This document shows positions 46,561 through 57,200 of a DNA stretch of 64,000 nt, in pieces; position 1 is the stretch's first letter, and each line of letters begins with the position of its first letter. The DNA comes from Paraspadella gotoi (taxonomy: Eukaryota > Chaetognatha): assembly GCA_051294375.1 (NCBI GenBank), contig CM119266.1, forward strand, positions 26,711,932-26,775,931, in the 5' to 3' direction. The notes beneath the pieces are model-generated. The model ran no database searches and had not been told where the DNA came from. It was given only the letters and a program-made list of their open reading frames with translations. The translations under genes and the position numbers were made by a program.

Positions 46561-47301
46561 CTTCGTTTCATCAAATTTCAGCAGCTATCATACGAACTTC
46601 AGCTGCTGCAGCCGCAGCACGTGACTACGACGTGAAGGATGCGGTTAATCTACTGGAAAGAATGAACCAACTTCTGAAGCACTAGATCCATGTGCAGCAT
46701 TTATGTAACTTCCGGGAATAGTAAAAAGATCGCCTGGGGGAAGCATCGTTCATTGGAAGCCTGAGGATATTGGAGGGTTCATGTTGGGAATGGGCGCAGT
46801 TGCCAAGTTAGCAGCTGCCATCACAGTGGAAACATTGGAAGCGGAGTACACTTGCAGTATCAGGGTTTTGATGCTGCAGAACTGACATCATTAGGCCAGA
46901 GGGAGTCAAAGGTATATGTGGGATGGACCCTTGATAAACAGAATAAAAATTCCTAGCTTCTCTTTATGATAGACAATTAAATATGTTCCACACAAGACAG
47001 TTTGTGCTCATTTGTAAAAACAGAGTATTGTGAATAAAAAAGCAACCTTTTGTATGCGGCAGAAAAAACGTTGGATAAATGCGTAGAAATTCGTGCATAA
47101 AAATTGGGATCTTCGAGCAGAATTAACTATTTTAACCACTTCGCCTTAACTTATGTTCTTGTAAGACGGACCAAACCACTAATTCGCGATCTCTGCGGCG
47201 ACATCGCGCACATCATGGTGACGTTTGCATATAAACAAACAAAGTTCGAATCCAAAAGATATGGAAAATGAAAGGAAAAAAGCAATGAGCAACGGCTAAT
47301 A

Positions 47302-47315
47302 GTAAACTCAGTCCA
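47302..47315 (-). other. Candidate primer-binding site of the BEL/Pao element
   Basis: On the minus strand, TGGACTGAGTTTAC begins 5 nt after the end of the 5' LTR. TGG matches the CCA end of a tRNA primer. I could not assign the tRNA. Confidence 0.45.
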
Positions 47316-47320
47316 GAAGA

Positions 47321-47982
47321 TGTTTAGGTCTTTTCCCTTACTAAACCTAGGTGCGGGCCTATTCACTTTGGTATGACTTATAAGCACTTGTAAAGACGTG
47401 TTTTACAGTTAAGCATATAATATTGTTGTAATATATACATAACATAACGACAGTATAAAACGTTCAAAATAAGCAAACATCCCAATAGTATTAGAACCAT
47501 AAGAATCTCGCGTAATAAAATCGTAAGGGCAGCCGTAATGCATCGGAAAACAGCATCGGAAAAAAGCATCGAAGAAAAAGCGTCGGAAAGGGATCCGAGG
47601 AAAGCAGCCGCTGGACTGTGAAACAGCATCTAATACAACGATTTAATATAAAATGTTCGAATTTATACGCATTAAAAAACTTATTAAAAACGAGTTAAAA
47701 AACCAATTAAAACGGAACCTGGTATACACGGTCGAACTTTATAGGAAATTTGGCGCATTACATAACATACAAAATATACATTGTTTAACTTTCGAAATAA
47801 ACGGCGTTAATAAGCAGAGAATTGGCATTAAATTCGGAAGCAGAAAAAAGCCCGGTAAGTGAGGATATCGTCTGGTGACCAATAAAAATAAGGACGAGAG
47901 AGAAAACCGAGACTGGTTTCTCCGAGAATGCGGTGCGAAACAAAAGATCATGTTTCGAACGAAGTAAAAAAATATTCCTACA
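47321..47982 (-). repeat. Upstream (5') LTR of the BEL/Pao element
   Basis: 662 bp. It shares near-continuous similarity with 40408-41034, including TAATGCATCG, GAAAAAGCGTCGGAAAGG and CGTTCAAAATAAGCAA blocks. The differences are mostly 1-5 base insertions and deletions. In element orientation it starts TGTAGGAATA and ends CTAAACA. Confidence 0.88.
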
Positions 47983-48005
47983 TTTTTTCTTCTTTTTCTT
48001 TTCTT

Positions 48006-48036
<31 letters not shown>

Positions 48037-48097
48037 TGTTTTACTCTTTCTTATCTTCTTCTCTGACTCTCTCTCTGATGGGCATATTTATAGTGTC

Positions 48098-48122
48098 NNN
48101 NNNNNNNNNNNNNNNNNNNNNN
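48098..48122. other. Assembly gap
   Basis: 25 N about 115 bp beyond the retrotransposon. Confidence 0.99.
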
Positions 48123-48524
48123 CGAGAAGAATAGTTTTTTAGCTCCCGCGATTTTCAGGCTCCTGAAACGCCACCGAACCTTAGCTCGAATTCGGCGAGA
48201 AAATAAATTCCTGTTGCTTCGTTTGAATTTATATTTATTTACATTTTTATTTTAAATATTTTTTTGGTTTTGACTTAAAACCTCTCGCTTTTCTTGTCTT
48301 TTTTCACGCTTTGCTCCTCTTCTCTTTCTTTTCCTCCTTTTTCACCTCTTAACTCCTCTTCTCTTTTTTCCTCCTTTTTTCACCCTCCTCCTCTTTCTTT
48401 CTTTTTCCTCCTTTTTCAAACCCCTTGCTCCTCTTTCTCTTTTTTTCCTCCTTTTCTAGTCCCACAAAAAATCCCCACGATTCTCGGGGGAATCAGGTAA
48501 ACGCCTCCGGCACCAAAGTCGCGC

Positions 48525-48580
48525 CGCGTGCCGCCGCCGCCGCAGCCGCCACCGCCGCCGCAGCCGCCGCCACCGTCCAA
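48525..48580. repeat. (GCC)n-rich tract
   Basis: GCCGCC units interspersed with CAGCC and ACC. It would read as polyalanine or polyproline but lacks an open coding context. Confidence 0.8.
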
Positions 48581-48689
48581 CGCGGCCCAAAATGAAAATC
48601 ACAAACGCAATCGATCGTTAAAACATGAACGGTAATTTCAAAGTGTGTTGCGCCGCAGTGACTTTATTTTCATATGTATTTCCTTTGAT

Positions 48690-48950
48690 CACATGATATG
48701 ACATGACATGACATGACTAAAAGCAGCAAAATTCTGGCTTTTATTTCTTATAGTTTTAGGATTTCCTAAGGCGGCGCTAGCAGTCCCTTAGATTTGTAGT
48801 TTTCTGTCTTAACAAATGAGCAACCAACTATGACCAAATTATATGCATTTTAAACGTAAGTGGGACAGACCGACGGACAGACACTCCGACCCGACCGACC
48901 GAAAAGTGACTTATAGAGTTGTTCCGCGAGTACTCGCACTAAAAAAAAAA
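48690..48950 (-). repeat. Dispersed repeat family R2, minus-strand copy
   Basis: Reverse-complement partner of 3117-3595. It contains GACATGACATGACATGAC, AGGATTTCCTAAGGCGGCG, the GACGGACAGACACTCC tract and CCGCGAGTACTCGC. It spans the part that is missing as N in the other copy. Confidence 0.72.
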
Positions 48951-49772
48951 GGAAAAAAAATCAATATAAATTAGAGCAGAAAATAAAAAAAAAGGAAATT
49001 CTCTCATTTTGATCTTAAATCATTTGAGGTCTTATTTCTTGGGATCTCTTTCTTCTTAATCCTATTTGTGTCACTATTGAAACTCCGCTTTTCTCTAATT
49101 GTATTTCTCGTAATTTGGTTTAATTGGTTTCATAAACTTTCACGTATATCTACTAGGGTTAGGCTATATTATTGAAAGACTTTATTTGATTTGCACTATC
49201 ACATTCGTTCACAAATCACAAATTAATATTTATTCTAGTATTTATATAATCAGAATATCATCGTTACAATAAATCTCTTGTCTGTTTTCCTCTTTCCTTA
49301 TAATTTCCTTCCCCCCCTCTCTTCGACTCTTCTCCCTTTGTCTCCCTTCGACTTCGCCATCTTTCTCAATTTCTTCGTCGCTTTAATCTTTTCCGCGATC
49401 ATCCTTTTTCCTCATCCTCTCCTTTTCTCGTTATCATAAATTTATCACGAATCAAATATCATAAATCATCGATGAAATTCGCGGGTTAGGATCTGAAAAA
49501 GGGAAATTAAGAAATCGAGGTTGCGATGGAGATTCGGCCCATGAGGATTTCGCGGCTCGAATGAGGGTTGATGACTGAATTTTCGATTTAATCGTGGATT
49601 CTTCTTTTTTTTAATCATTGAATAAAAAAACGAAGATAAAATGTGACAGTTTTTTTTTTTATTATTATTATTGTTTTTATCTTCAAAGAATTCCAACTTT
49701 TTTCAATGATAGATTTCACCAGAGTTCGAGGAAGAGCAGATGCAGAATGAAAACTTTTTGAAAACTAGGTGA

Positions 49773-50114
49773 GAAAACTCCACCGTATTCTTTCAAAAGT
49801 TAAAAACGACCTCCCGAAATAGGGCAAAAAAAGTAACAACATTGTTTTCCGATGAACAAATTATAAAATCCTTACATGACGAAATTCTCTCATTCTTGTC
49901 TCCGTCATTTTTAATTTACGACATCGTGTCGGCAAATTTCCCTTCTTGCCAGACATTTCCTCCTCAACAACTTTGGTCGGATTCTGCAGCTCAACTTCCG
50001 CTTTTTGGTTTCTGGAAGTTGGAAGGTTCAACGACAGTAGGGTGGATCGAATGGAGAGATATAAGCGGCGGCTTTGTCTTATGGCCGAAAAATAAAGACA
50101 ATATATTTTTATAG
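49773..50114 (+). CDS. Unrecognised open frame, possible 3' terminal exon
   Basis: A non-repetitive open frame of 113 codons that follows an in-frame TGA at 49770. A good polypyrimidine acceptor (TTTCCCTTCTTGCCAG) occurs inside it just before the codons for TFPPQQLW. The part after this acceptor has four tryptophans, in LWSD, GFWKLEG, GWIEW and LWPKN, with balanced composition unlike the surrounding simple repeats. It ends at TAG (50112-50114), with AATAAA about 25 bp before the stop. No ATG is present in frame, so if real it is an internal or last exon. The family is not recognised. Confidence 0.27.
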   Translation, partial: ENSTVFFQKLKTTSRNRAKKVTTLFSDEQIIKSLHDEILSFLSPSFLIYDIVSANFPSCQTFPPQQLWSDSAAQLPLFGFWKLEGSTTVGWIEWRDISGGFVLWPKNKDNIFL

Positions 50115-50904
50115 ATTTTCTTGCTTGAATAATATTATTAAAGTGTATATTTTTGATTCTGATTAGAACTAAAAAACAAACCTAAATCATTTGACAAGTT
50201 AAGTTTATAAATAATAAGTTTTAAATTTTAAAAGAAACAACAAGCCCGCTCTACTCGAAAAGACGCTAAAAGTAAGGAGGCGCCTGGAAAGAGAAAATTC
50301 GGAATTAATTCTTACCCACAATTCTTTTCAGAGATAAAAAAAGAAGCGGAAAAAAAGGGAGAATAAAAAAAAATTGGCAGGGAAAAAAAGGGAAAAAAAT
50401 AAAAAGAAAAAAGGAAAAAAAATGAAAAGGAAAATAGGGAAAAAATAGGGAGGCATAAATATATTAAAAAGTGGGAAAAATGGAAACTTGTAAGCGAATA
50501 ATAAAGGAAGGAAAAAATATTTAAAAAAAAGGGTCGCAAGAAGGCAAACAAGTAAAGGAAAGGCATGAAAGCGAAGAGAGGAAAACAGACCGGGTGAGGT
50601 TGAGGTCTGGTGAGTTAAAATGGGAAACTCGGTGTGAAAGGTGAGTTAATTATAAAAAGGAAGACAATTCAGGATTTAAGGCGAGTAGATGAGATTCAAG
50701 TCCGTCGTAAAAAAATGCAATTGAAATTTTAAACGAAGAAGATTGAAAATCAAACCGAGACCATGAAGGTGAGTTTACTGTGCGGCGATGTAGGACTTGG
50801 TGAAGTGAGGCAAATCTCTCCTCGTGAGGTGAGGTTTTGCGAGATGAGGTAAAAGGCTGAGATTGACGAAGCGAAAAGATTAGGGAATCAACGTCTCGAG
50901 GAGA

Positions 50905-50951
50905 CGACGACGGCGGCGGCAGCGACGACGACGACGACGACGACGACGACC
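50905..50951. repeat. (GAC)n/(GGC)n microsatellite
   Basis: GACGACGACGGCGGCGGC continuing into a long GAC run. Confidence 0.88.
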
Positions 50952-51050
50952 GCTTCTACCCGTGATGTACTTAAGATTCCTCTTCTACATAAAAGGAAGT
51001 GAAATGCTGAAGAATCAACTATCGTCTCCTCACCCACAATCGCACTTCCA

Positions 51051-51142
51051 CTCTCTCTCTCGTCATCTGCTCTCCTCTCTTTCCCTCTCTCCCTCTCTCA
51101 TCTCTCTCTCTCTCTCTCTCTTTCTCTCTCATATCTCTCTCG
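51051..51142. repeat. (CT)n-rich tract
   Basis: Imperfect CT repeat with short interruptions. Confidence 0.85.
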
Positions 51143-51389
51143 TCTCGGCGTTCGATATGTATACAATGAAATCAATTTAATTATGCTCGTTTAAATTAGA
51201 TTTCCATTAGCTTCATAGCGGAAAGTAAACATTAATTGGATTAATATTAAAAGTCGTAATGAATCTTTATGCTTGAGTATTTCTTCCCTCGGCTTCACTC
51301 AGCCTCAACAATAAAAAAAATTAATAAAATTTATCAAAAAATACGAAGGAGACGAAATTAGGTCAAATTATAATATTTTTATATGAAAT

Positions 51390-51487
51390 TGGTACAACCA
51401 ATATAACAATTATCAATTCATTTAATAAATAAGCTATCTTACCCCTGACTTTGGACAGGCTTTGGTGGTTTAAGGCCCCCATCACTC
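51390..51487 (+). repeat. Dispersed repeat family R1, first of a tandem pair
   Basis: TATGAAATTGGTACAACC through GGCTTTGGTGGTTTAAGGCC is nearly identical to the 19.95-kb copy. Confidence 0.7.
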
Positions 51488-51491
51488 CATA

Positions 51492-51640
51492 TGTAAATGA
51501 AATTGGTACAACCATTACAAAAATTATCCGATATCCATTAATTTAATTAATAAGAAATTTTGCCTGTGAATTTGGAGAATGGACAGGCTATGGTGAGTTA
51601 CGACCGGCATCCCTCTTACAAGATAATATTCAAGTGGTCT
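51492..51640 (+). repeat. Dispersed repeat family R1, second of a tandem pair
   Basis: It starts TGAAATTGGTACAACCATT, immediately after the previous copy, and ends CATCCCTCTTACAAGATAAT. It is more diverged in the middle. Confidence 0.62.
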
Positions 51641-52356
51641 AATGCTTTGATGAACTATTCTAATTGGATTGGGTTTTATTTGGTTTCATGCAAGAGAGAC
51701 TGTCTTATGGATTGATGGGTTTTTTGAGATAGCCTAGAAATTATGATAGATAAAGAATAAAGAGTATAAGGAGTAAATATTTTTTATTTGCGATAAGAGA
51801 AAAGAGGATAGACTAAGTTTTCTGGAAGAAAAAGATAAGAAGATTTCCTCGTTAAGAGATCAATTGCGTTTTAACGGACGCATGATCGACTTTTATTTAA
51901 TAGTTATTTAATTTAATATTTAATTTATAGAAAACTGGTCAAAATCTCATAAAATCAACTCTAAAAAATTTGCCATGAACTTTTTTTTTAAACACGCATG
52001 ACGAAAAGTAAAACAAAACATATTTCAAATCGTTAAAACAATCTAATCATTTTTTTTATTACAATTTATATGATGCAACCAATTGATTGATATATTGATC
52101 AAGATATAGGCAAAAGGCAATACTTAGTTAAAGCTGTTGGCCGCCATAACGGATTCCTCGATAACAAAGTCGCTAATACGATTATCAAACGATGTTGCCA
52201 TGGTGATAAGCGAAACTCGACCAATAAGTAACAACGACGAAACTGATAAGCGATCGTGAAAACAAAAGGGAATAAATGATAAGAAACAAAACGATAAGAC
52301 TTTCTGCGCTTTAATCGATTTGCCAAGCTCCGAGATGAAAGAGTGATAAACTAATT

Positions 52357-52393
<37 letters not shown>

Positions 52394-52792
52394 NNNNNNN
52401 NNNNNNNNNNNNNNNNNNNNNNNNNNNNNNNNNNNNNNNNNNNNNNNNNNNNNNNNNNNNNNNNNNNNNNNNNNNNNNNNNNNNNNNNNNNNNNNNNNNN
52501 NNNNNNNNNNNNNNNNNNNNNNNNNNNNNNNNNNNNNNNNNNNNNNNNNNNNNNNNNNNNNNNNNNNNNNNNNNNNNNNNNNNNNNNNNNNNNNNNNNNN
52601 NNNNNNNNNNNNNNNNNNNNNNNNNNNNNNNNNNNNNNNNNNNNNNNNNNNNNNNNNNNNNNNNNNNNNNNNNNNNNNNNNNNNNNNNNNNNNNNNNNNN
52701 NNNNNNNNNNNNNNNNNNNNNNNNNNNNNNNNNNNNNNNNNNNNNNNNNNNNNNNNNNNNNNNNNNNNNNNNNNNNNNNNNNNNNNNNNNNN
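52394..52792. other. Assembly gap
   Basis: 399 N starting inside a GA repeat, close to the start of duplication copy 2. Confidence 0.99.
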
Positions 52793-53059
52793 AGAGACGA
52801 GAGGGCATAGGGTCCGGGAGACCGACTCAGAGACAATGTGGACGGCCTAACAAAATTCATTTCAGTCAGACTAATTGAACTAAGAAAGAAAGAAAGAAAG
52901 AAATGAGAAAAAAAATTCACTCAATCAAAGAAAGTTTTTTAAAAAAAGAAAGCAACAAATAAGAAATTTCTCCAACGAATTTCCATAAACTCGGGAAGAG
53001 ATGGAGAGAAGAGAATTAAAAAGGCGGAAAAAGTGGGGAAAGAAAGGTGATTGACGGAA

Positions 53060-55860
53060 GGGGGGGGTGAAAGAGAGGAAGAGACGGAGAAAGAAAGAGA
53101 AGAGGAAGAGACCTAAAGGGGGGAAATAGAAGAAACGATAAATCAAAGAGAAACGGAGAGAAAAGTTTCTCATGAACCTTTTTCTTTCTTTTTCTTTCTT
53201 TTTCTTTCTTTTTCTTTTTTTTTCTCCAATGGCAAAAACAAAAAAAGGATTCTTGTAACTTCTTTGTTTTTTTTCTCCTTTGGGTTTTAGTTGCGTCGCG
53301 ATTACTCGTGAAGCAACTCTATCGGTATGTAGTCGGTATGTCTATCGGTATGTAGTCGGTATGTCTGTCCGTCGGTCTGTCCCACTTACGTATTTTATCT
53401 GTTAATTTTTTCTTTGTCCTTTTATCGATTTTCTTTGCCAACTCGGAAATAAAGGTAAGTGTTCCTTTCATATTTATTTGATATTTAAATTTTGTTTGCT
53501 GTTCTGTTCTGTTAATATTTCTTGCCTGTTAATGCCGATACAAGGTAAATGAAAAGTGTCATGTTACAAATATTAAACGTTCGGAAAATTAGACACTCTC
53601 TTTGTAACCAACTAAAACAAATTAGTCTTTACTTTTTTAAATTAAATCCTAAAAAAAAAGAAAGGAGTTTTAGTTCGGAGAAGAAATTCTAAAAAAATTG
53701 ATAATCCGAAACGCGTAAGTTCCATGCCTCCCGCGCACTTACCAGCTGAATCGACTGAAGATAGCATAGCATAACAACTCTCTCATCAACCATTTAAAAC
53801 TTACCAAGCATCGGCAAAGCAACCAACCAACCAACCAAATCCNNNNNNNNNNNNNNNNNNNNNNNNNNNNNNNNNNNNNNNNNNNNNNNNNNNNNNNNNN
53901 NNNNNNNNNNNNNNNNNNNNNNNNNNNNNNNNNNNNNNNNNNNNNNNNNNNNNNNNNNNNNNNNNNNNNNNNNNNNNNNNNNNNNNNNNNNNNNNNNNNN
54001 NNNNNNNNNNNNNNNNNNNNNNNNNNNNNNNNNNNNNNNNNNNNNNNNNNNNNNNNNNNNNNNNNNNNNNNNNNNNNNNNNNNNNNNNNNNNNNNNNNNN
54101 NNNNNNNNNNNNNNNNNNNNNNNNNNNNNNNNNNNNNNNNNNNNNNNNNNNNNNNNNNNNNNNNNNNNNNNNNNNNNNNNNNNNNNNNNNNNNNNNNNNN
54201 NNNNNNNNNNNNNNNNNNNNNNNNNNNNNNNNNNNNNNNNNNNNNNNNNNNNNNNNNNNNNNNNNNNNNNNNNNNNNNNNNNNNNNNNNNNNNNNNNCTT
54301 TACATCGTCGTCGTCCTCTTGGTCGTTGTCGTCGTCGTCGTCTTCCTCTTTGTCGTCTTCTTCGTCTTCGTCTTCTTCTTGTTATCGCAATCGCCCGTTT
54401 TTTTTTCCGGTTTTTTGTTTGTTTGTTTGTTTTTTGTTATTGTCAATCATTACTATGTTCTTGAAGTTTAAAATAGCTACTGTTTTAGAAATTTGATTGT
54501 ATTCTATTTATAAACATTCAAAGATTATTTTATTGTGTAATTGTATCATTGTATCTCCGAGTCGTTGAGTAAAATTTGGTGAATTTAAAAACTTTTTCAA
54601 TAAACTATTTTATTATTTACAATAAACTAAGGGTTACGATTTTAAAAAAAAATACATTTTTTCACTACCTGGTTGTCGTTGTCGTTATCATATTTTTTTA
54701 GTCGTCTTATTCATCGTCATCGTCGTCGTCGTCGCTTTCGTCGTCGTAAGAAAGAAAAAAAAACTTTTGATCTTTGACGCATTTCTACGCATTATTCATT
54801 TTGTTGCGCCCATTGTGAGAAAGTGAGATTTTTTTTTCTTTTGTAGGGACGTGAATGGCGGTGAGGAGAGTGTGAAAAGGGGATTCATAGAGATTAAGGG
54901 AAGAAAAGTGATGCGGATCTGTGAAAAAAATAACAAAGACACCGAATCCCGCAAAAATACTATGTTTAACGTTGTTCTCTTTTTTTTTCTACTAATTTTT
55001 ATGCTCTTCCTCTTTTTCCTCTTCTTTGCCAATTTGTTATTTAACTTAAGAAAACGCTTGAATTATACTACAAGACATTTTCTAAGGTGACTTTTTTTAT
55101 TATAGTAATATCTAGAGACCAAAAAGCGTCTTATAGAGTCGCGTTTCCGCGCGACTGAAAAAAAAAGTTACAATACACCAGAGACAAATGTAAAAGATAC
55201 CGAGAAAAGAGGGAAAACTTAAAGAGACCGAGGAGAATTAGTTGTGGAGGAGAAAGAAGAGGAGAAAAACCCCAATGTATATATGAAACGGTCTATCATA
55301 ACAAAAGATGTAAAGCAACACATAATGGAATAGGACAAGGAGGAGGAGGAGGAGGAGGAGCCAAATCAGTTCTGGGGGTCAAGGAGACGGGGGAAAGGAG
55401 AGGGGGGAGAAAAGTGTCCCGGGGTCAAAAGGTCGCGGGTTCATGGAAATTCTTGTTTGGAGGCTCGAATCTGGTTAAAGAAAGGGGAAAGGGCGGGACG
55501 AGAGGAAAAGGCTTTTCCCGTTGAAAGGAAAAGGAAAAAGAGTTTCTATTGATGTGGGATTTGAAAAGGGAAAAGGTTTGATAGGAGGAGAAAAGGGAAA
55601 AAAAAGGAAAAGGAAAAGTTAAAACGGGAGAAGGTGAAAAGAGAGGCAACCAGACTTCAAATAGAGAGGAAAATAGAGAGGATAAGCCTTCTTGGACGGA
55701 ATTAACGACGCGAAAGAGAAAATAGAGTCGCTTTTTTTTAATGCGATTCATTTGAAATTCCGAAAATTTCTTCCTCTATAAGAATTTTGAGAAGATTTTT
55801 TGTTTACATGAATATAGAGGACGCTATTAAAAAATTTTGAGGCTTCTTGATTATTGATTG
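53060..55860 (+). repeat. Long direct duplication, copy 2
   Basis: Partner of 35540-38870, interrupted by the N run 53843-54297. It is shorter than copy 1, mainly through many small deletions and the gap. Confidence 0.8.
53843..54297. other. Assembly gap inside duplication copy 2
   Basis: 455 N. Copy 1 holds a CCCCGTCTCT minisatellite at the corresponding place. Confidence 0.97.
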
Positions 55861-55905
55861 ATTTTTGTTTATTTATTTCTGTGTTAAAACATTTACTTAG
55901 ATAAA

Positions 55906-56511
55906 NNNNNNNNNNNNNNNNNNNNNNNNNNNNNNNNNNNNNNNNNNNNNNNNNNNNNNNNNNNNNNNNNNNNNNNNNNNNNNNNNNNNNNNNNNNNNNN
56001 NNNNNNNNNNNNNNNNNNNNNNNNNNNNNNNNNNNNNNNNNNNNNNNNNNNNNNNNNNNNNNNNNNNNNNNNNNNNNNNNNNNNNNNNNNNNNNNNNNNN
56101 NNNNNNNNNNNNNNNNNNNNNNNNNNNNNNNNNNNNNNNNNNNNNNNNNNNNNNNNNNNNNNNNNNNNNNNNNNNNNNNNNNNNNNNNNNNNNNNNNNNN
56201 NNNNNNNNNNNNNNNNNNNNNNNNNNNNNNNNNNNNNNNNNNNNNNNNNNNNNNNNNNNNNNNNNNNNNNNNNNNNNNNNNNNNNNNNNNNNNNNNNNNN
56301 NNNNNNNNNNNNNNNNNNNNNNNNNNNNNNNNNNNNNNNNNNNNNNNNNNNNNNNNNNNNNNNNNNNNNNNNNNNNNNNNNNNNNNNNNNNNNNNNNNNN
56401 NNNNNNNNNNNNNNNNNNNNNNNNNNNNNNNNNNNNNNNNNNNNNNNNNNNNNNNNNNNNNNNNNNNNNNNNNNNNNNNNNNNNNNNNNNNNNNNNNNNN
56501 NNNNNNNNNNN
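55906..56511. other. Assembly gap with identical flanks
   Basis: 606 N. The 39 bases before it (55867-55905) are repeated exactly after it (56512-56550). Confidence 0.97.
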
Positions 56512-56799
56512 GTTTATTTATTTCTGTGTTAAAACATTTACTTAGATAAAATATTCCATTTCTTAAGGCCATTCGTTCTTAATTGGTTTCTAAGCCATTA
56601 AATCCTAACATTTTTTATTAAAGAAGAATGTAAAAGTTTATTAAATATTTCTTTCTCAGCGCCGCGCCCTTAATAGTTTAAGCTTCCAAAATTCCATTGG
56701 ATTCTCTGAATTGAAACGAGGTTTCGCTTGAACCTTTTTTCCAAATAAACCAACTCCTTCTCGACTTTGATCTTTCCTTTGGCCCATCACTTTTGACAT

Positions 56800-57200
56800 T
56801 TGGGCCTCTCTAATTTCCTACTTTCTGCCTCTATTTTCACCCTTTCCCCTTTTTTTATTTCTTCCCTTTCCTTTTTTTTCTCCCTTTCCTTCCTTTCTCT
56901 CTTTCCTCCTTTATCTCTCTTTCCTCTCTTTCTTCTCTTTCTTCCTTTTTCTCCCTTTCCTCTCTTTCCTCTCTTTCCTCCTTTTTATCCTTTTCTTCAC
57001 TTTCCTCTATTTTTTCTTTATTCCTTTCCCTTCTTTCATCCTTTTTCTCCCTTCCCTTCCTTTCCTCTCTATTCTTCCTTTCCTCCCTTCCTTTCCTTCC
57101 TTTTTCTACTTTTCCTCCCTTACCTTTATTTCTCCTTTTTCTCTCTTTCCTTCTTTCCTCTTCTTCTCTCCCTCCACTTTCTTTTTCTTAACGAGAAAAG
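56800..57200. repeat. Long polypyrimidine tract
   Basis: About 400 bp of almost pure C/T on the plus strand with irregular TTTCCTTTCTCTC units. The Phe/Ser/Leu/Pro open frame across it is a composition effect. Confidence 0.8.

Larger units (their letters stand above)
40408..47982 (-). mobile_element. BEL/Pao LTR retrotransposon, defective
   Basis: A 7.6-kb element on the minus strand. Two related terminal blocks, 40408-41034 and 47321-47982, both start TG and end CA. A purine-rich tract (AAGAGGCGGGAAA on the minus strand) abuts the downstream LTR, and a TGG-starting candidate primer site lies 5 nt inside the upstream LTR. Internal protein fragments read in BEL/Pao order: gag, CCHC knuckles, protease, A17/RNase H-like, integrase and DUF5641. 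All are broken by stops and frame changes, and the reverse-transcriptase core is not found. The element sits in a pyrimidine tract, so target-site duplication cannot be judged (TCTTT against TTTTT). Confidence 0.9.

Noticed and set aside
50763-50775. ATGAAG followed by GTGAGT as a mini first exon
   Set aside because: It is only two codons with no TATA box or next exon seen. Such matches are expected by chance.
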